DNA from: Novosphingobium profundi
GTDB lineage: Bacteria; Pseudomonadota; Alphaproteobacteria; Sphingomonadales; Sphingomonadaceae
DNA: 64,000 bases
Direction: 5' to 3'
Assembly (NCBI RefSeq): GCF_018491765.1
Contig: NZ_JABWCU010000012.1
Span: forward strand, 124,001 to 188,000
Shown: positions 8,956 through 18,303 of the stretch, piece by piece
Layout of the letters: each line of letters begins with the position of its first letter
Numbering within the stretch: position 1 is the stretch's first letter
Made by a program: the position numbers and the translations under genes
Notes under the pieces: generated by a model
Told to the model about the DNA's origin: nothing
What the model saw: only the letters and a program-made list of their open reading frames with translations
Databases searched by the model: none

Positions 8956-9617
8956 TGCCAGGTGTGCGTGCGGAACCATTTGGTGACGATATATTTGCAG
9001 CCCCGGAGCACCGGGCGCGCGGCATGAAGTGTGAAGGGGTTGGGATGCCCGTCGGGGCGCGCGTTGTTCCAGAGCAATAGCCCGCCGGTCCAGGGCGAGA
9101 TCGTCAGGGGCAGCCGGGTGAATTCGGTCGAGCCGCCTTCCTCGACGGCATTGAGGTAGACCATCGCCGTCCAGCTGCGCTGACCCCCGCACGATTTTTC
9201 GCGCGACCAGTAGTCGGCGGTGGTGTCGAACCAGTCGCAGTGCTCGCGAAAGAATTGGCCGCACTCGTAGCGCTGACCCTGTACGGCCTCGCTGCGTCGG
9301 CCGGAGAGGCCGGTGAGAGCGCAAAGCCTGGCCTCGAGCTGGCGTACGACCCGGTCCTGCGGATCGATGTCGCTCGACGAACTGGTTCGGGTGTCGCGGC
9401 GCTCCGAATCGTCAACCAGGCATGAAGGCGTAGCTTGCGCGTCGATCAGCTTGATGAGGTGCGCACAGCAGTCGGCGTCGAGAAAGGAATCGACCGCATA
9501 TATCTCTGCGCGGGCATCGGCCAGTCGGCGTACCGAATGCGTCGAGTCCAGACGGTTGCGGACCCGTTCGCCGAGGCGGGCGAGGGTGGAACAATCGGAG
9601 GGCGCGGGGCTGTCCAT
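8952..9617 (-). CDS. 2-oxoglutarate/Fe(II) oxygenase, prolyl 4-hydroxylase-like
   Basis: 221 residues. The double-stranded beta-helix residues are all present: the iron ligands H126 and D128 (FFREHCDWFD), H198 (TLHAARPV) and the 2-oxoglutarate-binding K208 ten residues later, the spacing seen in collagen-type prolyl hydroxylases. It also has the usual TAMVYLNAVEEGGSTEF strand. No signal peptide is visible, so it acts in the cytoplasm, perhaps on a protein proline. ATG 9617 is preferred over a GTG two codons upstream. It is coupled to the exported DUF885 hydrolase, a pairing whose logic is unclear. Confidence 0.88.
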   Translation of the reverse strand: MDSPAPSDCSTLARLGERVRNRLDSTHSVRRLADARAEIYAVDSFLDADCCAHLIKLIDAQATPSCLVDDSERRDTRTSSSSDIDPQDRVVRQLEARLCALTGLSGRRSEAVQGQRYECGQFFREHCDWFDTTADYWSREKSCGGQRSWTAMVYLNAVEEGGSTEFTRLPLTISPWTGGLLLWNNARPDGHPNPFTLHAARPVLRGCKYIVTKWFRTHTWQ

Positions 9618-9689
9618 TGCCACCAGCGTACAGGCTCGATCGAAAGGATCAATCGCGGATTCGCGGCGAGCTGTTGGTCGGCAATACGC

Positions 9690-9723
9690 AAAGCCCCTCG
9701 GGATCGGGGTCCCGAGGGGCTTT
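9690..9723 (-). terminator. Intrinsic terminator after the RcnB-like gene
   Basis: AAAGCCCCTCGGG (9690-9702) pairs with CCCGAGGGGCTTT (9711-9723) around an eight-base loop. It lies 21 bases past the RcnB-like stop codon and just before the divergent oxygenase gene start. The T-tract is short in both directions. Confidence 0.75.
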
Positions 9724-9744
9724 GGCTATCGATCCGCTCCGGGC

Positions 9745-10692
9745 TTACCAGAAGAAGTCGTAGATCACGTCGACCACTTCGCCGGTATAGACATTTACCA
9801 GGAGAACGTCGTCGTAGTAGCGGACCCAGCGATAGGGGCCATAGACGGCGGGAAGGCGATAGGACCAGGGATCGTTGATCCAGTAACGGTTGCCGTAGAA
9901 CAGCGAGCTGAGGAAGAACCCGGTGCTCAGGCGGCGGTAGCTATAGCCGCGGTACGGCGAGTAGTAGCGCCCCAGGCGATAGGTCGTGCGATGGCTCGAG
10001 CGGTAGTCGCGCCAGTCGTAGCGGTTGTCCCGCCGCCAGCCGTCGCGATCCCAGCGACGGTCCGAATGGCCATCGTAGCGGCCATCCCGGCCGTTGCCGC
10101 GCCCATCGTAGCGGCCATCCCGGCCGTTGCCGCGCCCATCGAAGCGGCTATCCCGGTCGTTGCCGCGCCCATCGAAGCGGCCATCCCGGCCATTGTCGCG
10201 ACCGTCGTTTCGACCGTCCCGACCGTCGGGGCGGCCATCCCGGCCATTGTTGCGACCGTCGTTTCGACCATCGTAGCGACCGTCCCGACCGTCGGGGCGC
10301 CCGCCGCGACCGTCGTCTCCCCGGTTCGGGGGGCGCGAGTCGGGTCGATTGTTCCGGCTCTGCGGCATGGGACGCGTTACGCCATCGCGCCAGTTTCCGG
10401 GCTGTTGCGCACGGTTGGGCTGGGAGGGGCGCTGTTCCGGACGCGATTGTCGCGGTTGGGGTGCCTGGCGCTGTTGGGGCGCCTGGCGCTGCTGCGGAGC
10501 GGAGCGCTCCTGGCGCGGCGCCGACGAACGGCCGCCACCGCCACCGCCGCCATGCCGATCCGAACCGCTGCCCTGGTGACCACCACGGTCGTGGTTGCCT
10601 TGCTGGGCTGCCGCCATTTCGGGCAGGACCATGCCGGTCGTTGCGAGAAGCATGGCGCCCCAGGCGCCTGCCTTGAAGAATGTTCGTGCCAT
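9745..10692 (-). CDS. RcnB-family exported protein with long Arg/Gly/Asp repeat region
   Basis: 315 residues. A signal peptide (MARTFFKAGAWGAMLLATTG, cleavage near AAA-QQ) is followed by a Gln/Pro/Arg-rich stretch, then an array of GRDGRxDGR-type repeats (about residues 130-210), and a C-terminal RcnB-like domain (YRLGRYYSPYRGYSYRRLS, then VRYYDDVLLVNVYTGEVVDVIYDFFW). E. coli RcnB is a small periplasmic protein linked to nickel/cobalt efflux; this one is about three times longer because of the disordered repeats. ATG 10692 has AAAGGGTG upstream. A function in metals is inferred only from the C-terminal domain. Confidence 0.82.
   Translation of the reverse strand: MARTFFKAGAWGAMLLATTGMVLPEMAAAQQGNHDRGGHQGSGSDRHGGGGGGGRSSAPRQERSAPQQRQAPQQRQAPQPRQSRPEQRPSQPNRAQQPGNWRDGVTRPMPQSRNNRPDSRPPNRGDDGRGGRPDGRDGRYDGRNDGRNNGRDGRPDGRDGRNDGRDNGRDGRFDGRGNDRDSRFDGRGNGRDGRYDGRGNGRDGRYDGHSDRRWDRDGWRRDNRYDWRDYRSSHRTTYRLGRYYSPYRGYSYRRLSTGFFLSSLFYGNRYWINDPWSYRLPAVYGPYRWVRYYDDVLLVNVYTGEVVDVIYDFFW
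10078..10301 (-). repeat. 33-bp tandem repeat inside the RcnB-like gene
   Basis: Four consecutive 33-base units start at 10078, 10111, 10144 and 10177, and a fifth copy starts at 10231 after a short degenerate insert. Each encodes an 11-residue unit of the type GRDGRYDGRGN. Units 1 and 2 are identical at the DNA level; the others differ by a few bases. The unit length is a multiple of three, so copy-number changes keep the frame. Confidence 0.9.
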
Positions 10693-10942
10693 TGTCGCCG
10701 CACCCTTTCGTTTCCGGTCCGCACGGGGGCACGATGGCGTGCTCTGTCTGGAACCGGGGCGTTCTTGTCGCTGAAAAATCACTATGAACGTCTGCTTAGG
10801 CCTCGGTGACTGACTTAAGGATGAATTGCCCGGTTGGCGGCTGTTCATGTTGCAATGATTTTTTATGAACATGATTGAGCGGGCGAGCTTGGGTGCGAAA
10901 TGGCGTCGCCGCTGGCCGCGCGCGGAACACTCGGCCTTCCCC
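10693..10942. other. Intergenic region with an inverted repeat at 10842-10871
   Basis: The stretch between the RcnB-like start and the ettA terminator carries no gene I can support. TGTTCAT (10842-10848) and ATGAACA (10865-10871) form a perfect 7-base inverted repeat around a 16-base spacer ending in six Ts. A third ATGAAC copy lies at 10784-10789, nearer the RcnB-like gene. These could be operator half-sites for that gene's promoter; no regulator is identified. Confidence 0.45.
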
Positions 10943-10976
10943 CAAAACAAAACGGCCCGCGCGAGGGCGGGCCGTT
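10943..10976 (-). terminator. Intrinsic terminator of ettA
   Basis: On the minus strand, AACGGCCCGC pairs with GCGGGCCGTT around a six-base loop and is followed by TTTTGTTTTG. It begins 24 bases after the ettA stop. Strong stem plus T-tract make this a confident call. Confidence 0.88.
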
Positions 10977-10999
10977 CGTAACCGATCGAAGGGTCAGGC

Positions 11000-12679
<1,680 letters not shown>

Positions 12680-12801
12680 GCGGTCCTCGAATGTCTGGTT
12701 GGTTGGAAACTTGGTCTTGGCCCTTACAGAGCCTCTCGGGGCGCTGCAAGCGGGGGGATCGCCGTCGCGTCCTCGTGCAGGACGCGAATTCGGGATCCGG
12801 C

Positions 12802-13680
12802 TCAGCCGATGGCGGCGATCTGGTGGGCCACGGCCAGGACCTGGCGGGCCTGGTCGAGGTGGAGCAGTTCGGTCATCTTGCCGTCGACCCGGATCGCGCC
12901 CTTGCCGGCGTTTTCGGGCAGGTCGAAGGCGGCGATGACCGCTCGGGCCCAGTCCAGTTCCTCGGCGTCGGGGCTGAAGACGGTGTTGCACGGCGCCACT
13001 TGCGCGGGATGGATCAGGCTCTTGCCGTCGAAACCGAATTCGAGCCCTTGCCGGGCTTCGGCCTCGAACACGTCGAGATCGCGGAATTCGTTGCACACGC
13101 CATCGAGAATGGTGAGGCCGTGGAGGCGCGCGGCGGCGACGGCTTGCGCCAGGAAGGGCAGGAACGGGGTGCGCTGGGGCGTCAGGCGGGCGCGCATTTC
13201 CTTGGCCAGATCGTTGGTGCCCATGATCCACAGCGACAGGCGGGTGGAGGCGGCCATCGCGGCGATCGGCTCGAGATTGAACACCGAGCCGCAGGTCTCG
13301 ATCATGGCCCACAATTGCATCGCTTCGGGCGCGCCTTCGAGCGCTTCATGGTAGCGTCCGATATCCTGCGTGCAGGCGACCTTGGGGACGAGCACCGCGT
13401 CGGCCTTGGATCGGGCGAGGGCGGCGAGGTCGTGTGCGCCCCATTCGGTATCGATGCCGTTGACCCGCACCGCCACTTCACGGTGGCCGAAACCGCCTTG
13501 CTCGAGCGCGGCGACAGCCGCTTCGCGCGCACCGGCCTTGGCTTCGGGGGCGACCGCGTCCTCGAGATCAAGCACCACGATGTCGCACGGCAGGCCGCGG
13601 GCCTTTTCAATTGCCCGGGCGTTGGATGCAGGCAGGTAGAGGGCGCTGCGGCGCGGGCGGGGCTGGGCGTTTGCGGGCAT
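12802..13680 (-). CDS. HpcH/HpaI aldolase family CoA ester lyase (CitE-like)
   Basis: 292-residue TIM-barrel enzyme of the citrate lyase beta subunit / malyl-CoA lyase family. Family motifs are the N-terminal RRSALYLPASN, the phosphate/Mg region IVVLDLEDAVAP, VLVPKV, the metal-binding AMIET(C)GSVFNL, and GFDGKSLIHPAQV near the C-terminus. The reaction is likely cleavage or hydrolysis of an acyl-CoA such as malyl-, methylmalyl- or citramalyl-CoA; the exact substrate cannot be read from sequence. No citrate lyase alpha or gamma subunits are nearby, so it is not part of a citrate lyase complex. It is a single gene; a LacI-type operator-like site lies about 130 bases upstream. Confidence 0.85.
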   Translation of the reverse strand: MPANAQPRPRRSALYLPASNARAIEKARGLPCDIVVLDLEDAVAPEAKAGAREAAVAALEQGGFGHREVAVRVNGIDTEWGAHDLAALARSKADAVLVPKVACTQDIGRYHEALEGAPEAMQLWAMIETCGSVFNLEPIAAMAASTRLSLWIMGTNDLAKEMRARLTPQRTPFLPFLAQAVAAARLHGLTILDGVCNEFRDLDVFEAEARQGLEFGFDGKSLIHPAQVAPCNTVFSPDAEELDWARAVIAAFDLPENAGKGAIRVDGKMTELLHLDQARQVLAVAHQIAAIG

Positions 13681-13810
13681 CGGGAAATCTCCTTTGGCCC
13701 GCTTCCTTGCGGCGACGGCCCTGTCGGGTCAAGCCGGTGGACCCGGGCTGATCGTCCTGCGGGGCGGGGTGCTCATGGCCCCGTTATTTTTGCGTAAACC
13801 GAAAGTTCTA

Positions 13811-13854
13811 GTGCAAACGTTTGAGCATCGTCTATAAGACTCATCAGTCGATGC
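13811..13854. promoter_or_regulatory. LacI/GalR-type operator-like palindrome and adjoining inverted repeat
   Basis: The region 13681-14073 holds no credible gene. Within it CAAACGTTTG (13814-13823) is a perfect palindrome with the central CG typical of LacI/GalR operators (core GCAAACGTTTG). It is directly followed by GCATCG (13825-13830) and CGATGC (13849-13854), an inverted repeat around 18 bases that include TATAAG. The site could control the CitE-like gene (minus) or the peroxiredoxin gene (plus). No LacI-family gene is in the window. Confidence 0.5.
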
Positions 13855-14073
13855 CGTTTCCTCCACGGCAATCGGTGAAAACAAGAAAACCCTGTGTCGC
13901 GGTCTCTCTCACTCTCTCTCCTGCTCGACACGGGAAACTTTGCGGGTCGCTCGCACCGCCCTGTCGGTCACGTCATGCGACGTGGATCGGTGGGGCGGTT
14001 TCTCTTTGGGGCATGCGCATTGCAACGCGGTTTGAGACTGGACAGGCGATAATCGTCGGGCCAGACTGAGGGC

Positions 14074-14613
14074 ATGCGCAAGATCGTCCTCCCGTTCGCC
14101 GCCCTCGGGCTTTCCCTCATGCCGGTTGCCGCGCTGGCGGACCTTCCGGTCGGCGCCAAGGCCCCGACGTTCGTGACCAAGGGGGCCAAGGGCGGCAAGG
14201 AGATCTCTTTCGATCTTGCCGCTGCGCTCAAGAAGGGACCGGTGGTCCTCTATTTCTACCCCAAGGCCTTCACCCAGGGGTGCACGCTGGAGGCACACGC
14301 CTTCGCCGAGGCGACCGACGATTTCGCGAAGATGGGGGCCACTGTGATCGGCATGTCGGGCGACGACCTGCCCACTCTCAAGAAGTTCTCGACCGAGGAA
14401 TGCCGCGACAAGTTCGCGGTTGCTACCGCCTCGCCCAAGGTGATCGGCGAATACGACGTCGCGCTCAAGCGGGAGGGCGTTCCCGATGGCCTGACCAAGC
14501 GCGTAAGCTACGTGATCGCGCCCAGTGGCAAGATCGTCATGGTACATGCCGACAGCGATTACCGCGATCACGTCAAGCTCACGCTCGAGGCCGTGCGTAA
14601 GCTCGCCAGCTGA
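14074..14613 (+). CDS. Exported peroxiredoxin (AhpC/TSA, BCP-like)
   Basis: 179 residues with a cleavable signal peptide (MRKIVLPFAALGLSLMPVAALA), so the enzyme should detoxify peroxides in the periplasm. The peroxidatic Cys is C70 in FYPKAFTQGCTLEA, which matches the PxxxTxxC active site. There is no Cys five residues later as in the common PrxQ type; the only other Cys is C110 (TEECRDKF), which may resolve it. The C-terminal VSYVIAPSGKIVMVHADSD strand is standard. It precedes prfB on the same strand by 164 bases that include a GC-rich hairpin (14628-14651). Confidence 0.88.
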   Translation: MRKIVLPFAALGLSLMPVAALADLPVGAKAPTFVTKGAKGGKEISFDLAAALKKGPVVLYFYPKAFTQGCTLEAHAFAEATDDFAKMGATVIGMSGDDLPTLKKFSTEECRDKFAVATASPKVIGEYDVALKREGVPDGLTKRVSYVIAPSGKIVMVHADSDYRDHVKLTLEAVRKLAS

Positions 14614-14777
14614 GGCCAGGTACCTCTCCCTGTCCGATTTGACGGGCAGGGGGCTTGAACAAGCTTCCCTTCCGCGGATATGGGGCTGGATTTTCCGGCT
14701 CGCGTTTTCGCGCGCGGCTTTGCAACAGGCCGCTTGCGCGTTAGAGCGAGCGCCGCAGTTTTTTGGAGAATCGCGCC

Positions 14778-15905
14778 ATGCGTGCCGAGGGCCAGGCCCA
14801 CATTGATCGTATCGAAAAGGCACTCGCACTCGTGCGCAAGTCGCTCGACTGGGACCGTGCGCTGCGGCGATTCGATGAGCTGAACGCGCGCGTCGAGGAT
14901 CCCACGCTCTGGGACAAGCCCAAGGAAGCCGAAGCGGTGATGCGCGAGCGCCGTCGCCTCGAGGCCTCTATCGGTGCCGTCAACGGCATCACCGCGGAAA
15001 TGAACGATGCGGTCGAGTTCGTCGAGCTGGGCGAGATGGAAAGCGATGACGAAACCATCGCCGAGGGCCTCTCGACGCTCGCCGCGCTTGCCGAGCGCGC
15101 CGACCGGGACAAGGTCCAGGCCCTGCTCTCGGGCGAGGCGGACGCCAACGATACCTACCTTGAAGTCCACGCCGGGGCGGGCGGTACCGAAAGCCAGGAC
15201 TGGGCCGAGATGCTCCAGCGCATGTACACGCGCTGGGCCGAGCGCAAGGGCTACAAGGTCGAGTTGGTCGAATACCACTCGGGCGAAGCCGCGGGCATCA
15301 AGAGCTGCACGCTGCTCATCAAGGGCGAGAACGCCTACGGCTGGGCGAAGACCGAGAGCGGCGTCCACCGCCTCGTCCGCATCAGCCCCTATGATAGCTC
15401 GGCGCGCCGTCACACGAGCTTCTCGTCGGTCTGGGTCTACCCGGTGATCGACGACACCTTCGAGATCGACATCAACCCGGCCGACCTGAAGATCGACACC
15501 TACCGCGCTTCGGGCGCGGGCGGTCAGCACGTCAACACGACGGACTCGGCCGTGCGCATCACCCACCAGCCCTCGGGCATCGTGGTGGCCAGCCAGATCG
15601 ACCGTTCGCAGCACAAGAACCGCGAAATCGCGCTGGGCATGCTCAAGTCGCGTCTGTTCGAGGAAGAGATGCGCAAGCGTGAGGAAGCGGCAAGCGCCGA
15701 GCACGCGAGCAAGAGCGACATCGGCTGGGGGCATCAGATCCGCTCCTACGTGCTGCAGCCCTATCAGCAGGTGAAGGATCTTCGCACCGGCGTGGTTTCG
15801 ACCGCCCCCGACGACGTGCTCGACGGTGAGCTCGATCCGTTCATGGCCGCAGCCCTGTCGCAGCGCGTGACGGGCGAGAAGGTCGAGGTCGAGGACGTCG
15901 ATTGA
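14778..15905 (+). CDS. prfB: Peptide chain release factor 2
   Basis: 375 residues; recognises UGA and UAA and triggers peptide release. The GGQ catalytic motif is at residues 248-250 (SGAGGQHVNTTDSAV). The anticodon-mimic tripeptide normally SPF in RF2 reads SPY here (203-205, VRISPYDSSARRHTSF). The reading frame is continuous, so the programmed +1 frameshift used by E. coli prfB is absent. ATG 14778 has GGAGAA seven bases upstream; an in-frame TTG at 14763 overlaps that ribosome-binding site and is rejected. Confidence 0.96.
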   Translation: MRAEGQAHIDRIEKALALVRKSLDWDRALRRFDELNARVEDPTLWDKPKEAEAVMRERRRLEASIGAVNGITAEMNDAVEFVELGEMESDDETIAEGLSTLAALAERADRDKVQALLSGEADANDTYLEVHAGAGGTESQDWAEMLQRMYTRWAERKGYKVELVEYHSGEAAGIKSCTLLIKGENAYGWAKTESGVHRLVRISPYDSSARRHTSFSSVWVYPVIDDTFEIDINPADLKIDTYRASGAGGQHVNTTDSAVRITHQPSGIVVASQIDRSQHKNREIALGMLKSRLFEEEMRKREEAASAEHASKSDIGWGHQIRSYVLQPYQQVKDLRTGVVSTAPDDVLDGELDPFMAAALSQRVTGEKVEVEDVD

Positions 15906-16011
15906 TCGTCGATGGCGCCGCCGGGTTCCTCACCTTCCAAGAAGCGGTGGGGGCTAGCGCGGTGATTGCGGCGGATTTTGCCAAGAACGATGGGAAACGC
16001 TAAAGAGCCTC

Positions 16012-16767
16012 ATGGCCCGTACCGTTCGTAAGTCCTGGCTGGCCACGGCCGTGTTGGCGATCGCGTTGCAGCCGCTGGCGGCGTGTGAGCGCGGCAAGTC
16101 CGATTCTTCCCGGCCGGAAGCGGTGCGCGCCTTTCCGGTCGCGGACCGTCCGGTCTCGCCGGGCGGGATGGATTCCTTCTCCAGCGAAGTGCAGCGCGAT
16201 AGCGTGAACGAGGCGAAGGTGGTCATGGACCTCGCCCGGATCGACAAGGGCATGACCGTTGCCGACATAGGTGCGGGCGAGGGCTACTATACCGTTCGCC
16301 TCGCGCAGCGCGTCGGCGCGAAAGGTCGCGTGCTGGCCGAGGACATCGACCCCAAGGCCATCCAGGGACTGGGCCTGCGCGTCGAACGCGAGCGGTTGGA
16401 GAACGTCTCGATCAAGCTTGGGACACCCGACGATCCGCGCCTGCCGGAAAGCAGCTTTGATCGCATCTTCCTGGTGCACATGTACCACGAGGTAAGCGAG
16501 CCTTACGCGTTCCTCTGGCATCTGCGCCCCGCCCTGCGGCCAGGTGGCAAGGTCATCGTCGTCGATGTCGACCGGCCGACGGGTGAGCATGGCATCCCGC
16601 CGGCACTTCTCTTCTGCGAATTTGCAGCGGTAGGCTTCCGTTTGAGCCAATTTGTCCGTAAGCCCGAGCTTCAAGGCTACTACGCTCAGTTCGAAGCCTC
16701 CGGAGGGCGACCGGGACCGGAGGCGATCGTACCATGCCGTATGTCCAGTAGCGCAGACATGAAATAA
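16012..16767 (+). CDS. Class I SAM-dependent methyltransferase with lipoprotein signal
   Basis: 251 residues. Residues 1-25 form a bacterial lipoprotein signal with lipobox PLAAC (Cys25). After a short linker comes a Rossmann methyltransferase domain: motif I VADIGAGEGYYT (83-94), the acidic residue of motif II in LAEDIDP, motif IV DRIFLVHMYHEV, and post-IV LRPGGKVIVVDV. Such domains need S-adenosylmethionine, which is cytoplasmic, so the lipoprotein signal is puzzling. The substrate is unknown. ATG 16012 follows AAAGAG. It lies 106 bases downstream of prfB and may share its transcript. Confidence 0.82.
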   Translation: MARTVRKSWLATAVLAIALQPLAACERGKSDSSRPEAVRAFPVADRPVSPGGMDSFSSEVQRDSVNEAKVVMDLARIDKGMTVADIGAGEGYYTVRLAQRVGAKGRVLAEDIDPKAIQGLGLRVERERLENVSIKLGTPDDPRLPESSFDRIFLVHMYHEVSEPYAFLWHLRPALRPGGKVIVVDVDRPTGEHGIPPALLFCEFAAVGFRLSQFVRKPELQGYYAQFEASGGRPGPEAIVPCRMSSSADMK

Positions 16768-16796
16768 GACTGGACCAGGGTTCGGGCAGGATAATT

Positions 16797-16839
16797 CCAT
16801 TCACGGGCGTTGAATGGCTGATCCGACGTATTAAGTCGG
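16797..16839 (+). promoter_or_regulatory. Two small stem-loops in the leader of the nitronate monooxygenase gene
   Basis: CCATTCA (16797-16803) pairs with TGAATGG (16811-16817) around seven bases, and CCGAC (16823-16827) pairs with GTCGG (16835-16839) around seven bases. Both lie between the methyltransferase stop and the monooxygenase start. They may be a weak terminator, an operator or leader structure; no T-tract follows. Confidence 0.4.
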
Positions 16840-16875
16840 GAACTTCGACGCCGAGGGGGAAAGATAAGAGTTACG

Positions 16876-18282
16876 ATGGGTTTCAAGGGTTTAAAGCCGA
16901 TTAACTATGGCGGACGCGAAGTCTGGCCGCTGATTGAAGGCGGCAAGGGTGTTTCTGCGACCAACCACATGAGTTCGGGCGCTTGGGCGGCCGCTGGTGG
17001 TATCGGCACGGTGAGCGCGGTCAACGCGGACAGCTATGACGCCGAAGGCAAGATCGTGCCTCAGGTCTACAACGCGCTGACCCGCAAGGAGCGGCACGAG
17101 GAATTGATCCGTTACGCGATCGACGGCGGTGTCGAGCAGGTCAAGCGCGCGTACGAGATCTCGAACGGCCAGGGCGCGATCAACATCAACGTGCTGTGGG
17201 AAATGGGCGGCGCCCAGCAGGTCCTCGAGGGCATTCTCGAGCAGACCCCGGGCCTCGTGACCGGCGTGACCTGCGGCGCGGGCATGCCCTATCGCCTTTC
17301 GGAAATCGCGGCGCGCTTCAACGTCAACTACCTGCCGATCGTGAGCTCGGGCCGCGCCTTCCGCGCGCTCTGGAAGCGTGCCTACCACAAGGTGGCCGAT
17401 CTGATGGCGGCGGTCGTCTACGAGGATCCCTGGCTGGCGGGCGGCCACAACGGCCTGTCCAACGCCGAGGACCCGCTCAAGCCCGAAGATCCCTATCCGC
17501 GCGTGAAGGCGCTGCGCGACGTCATGCGCAAGGAAGGGATTTCGGACGAGGTGCCGATCATCATGGCGGGCGGCGTCTGGTTCCTGCGCGAGTGGGAGAA
17601 CTGGATCGACAATCCCGAACTCGGCTCGATCGCCTTCCAGTACGGCACGCGTCCGCTGCTGACCAAGGAAAGTCCGATCCCGCAGGCGTGGAAGGACGAA
17701 CTGCGCAACCTCGAGCCGGGCGACGTGCTTCTCCACCGTTTCTCGCCGACGGGCTTCTATTCCTCGGCCGTGCGCAACCCGTTCCTGCGCAGCCTCGAGG
17801 CACGTTCGGAGCGCCAGATTCCCTACTCGAAGGTCGAGGCGGGCGAACATACGGTCAAGCTCGACGTCGGCGTGAAGGGCAAGAACTTCTGGGTCGCTCC
17901 CAAGGATCTCGACCGCGCGCGGGCGTGGTCGGGCGAAGGCTTCACCGATGGCCTGCGTACGCCCGACGACACGATCGTCTTCGTGGGACCCGAGGAGCGC
18001 GACGAAATCCGCAAGGACCAGGCCGACTGCATGGGCTGCCTATCGCACTGCGGTTTCTCCTCGTGGAAGGATCATGACGACTACACCACCGGCCGTCTCG
18101 CCGACCCGCGCAGCTTCTGCATCCAGAAGACGCTGCAGGACATCGCGCATGGTGGTCCGGTCGAGCAGAACCTGATGTTCGCGGGCCACGCGGCCTACCA
18201 CTTCAAGACAGACCCGTTCTACTCGAACGGCTTTACACCCACGGTCAAGGAGCTCGTCGATCGCATCCTGACGGGCGATTGA
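16876..18282 (+). CDS. Nitronate monooxygenase family flavoprotein
   Basis: 468 residues, FMN-dependent TIM-barrel of the 2-nitropropane dioxygenase/NMO family, longer than classical NMOs (about 320-380). The FMN-binding barrel includes VTGVTCGAGMPYRLSE, LPIVSSGRAF, PIIMAGGVWF and AFQYGTRPLL. Oxidation of alkyl nitronates is the founding activity, but many relatives are uncharacterised. The C-terminal 100 residues are an extra segment with clustered cysteines (CMGCLSHCGF, then SFC), a possible metal or redox site. ATG 16876 is preceded by a purine-rich stretch with AAGAG. A strong terminator follows the stop. Confidence 0.85.
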   Translation: MGFKGLKPINYGGREVWPLIEGGKGVSATNHMSSGAWAAAGGIGTVSAVNADSYDAEGKIVPQVYNALTRKERHEELIRYAIDGGVEQVKRAYEISNGQGAININVLWEMGGAQQVLEGILEQTPGLVTGVTCGAGMPYRLSEIAARFNVNYLPIVSSGRAFRALWKRAYHKVADLMAAVVYEDPWLAGGHNGLSNAEDPLKPEDPYPRVKALRDVMRKEGISDEVPIIMAGGVWFLREWENWIDNPELGSIAFQYGTRPLLTKESPIPQAWKDELRNLEPGDVLLHRFSPTGFYSSAVRNPFLRSLEARSERQIPYSKVEAGEHTVKLDVGVKGKNFWVAPKDLDRARAWSGEGFTDGLRTPDDTIVFVGPEERDEIRKDQADCMGCLSHCGFSSWKDHDDYTTGRLADPRSFCIQKTLQDIAHGGPVEQNLMFAGHAAYHFKTDPFYSNGFTPTVKELVDRILTGD

Positions 18283-18303
18283 TCGGGTTGCGTTCCATTT
18301 GAG

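Noticed and set aside
10078-10301. Possible CRISPR array
   Set aside because: Units are directly adjacent with no unique spacers, keep a reading frame, and no cas gene is near.
9313-10809. Long plus-strand frame with Ala/Val/Pro repeats (IPAVAAP type)
   Set aside because: It is the complement of the 33-bp repeats in the RcnB-like gene and partly of the oxygenase gene; there is no ribosome-binding site, and the RcnB-like product has a signal peptide and a family domain.
13821-14069. 82-codon frame upstream of the peroxiredoxin gene
   Set aside because: Starts with TTG without a ribosome-binding site, composition is not protein-like, and it covers the palindromic regulatory elements.
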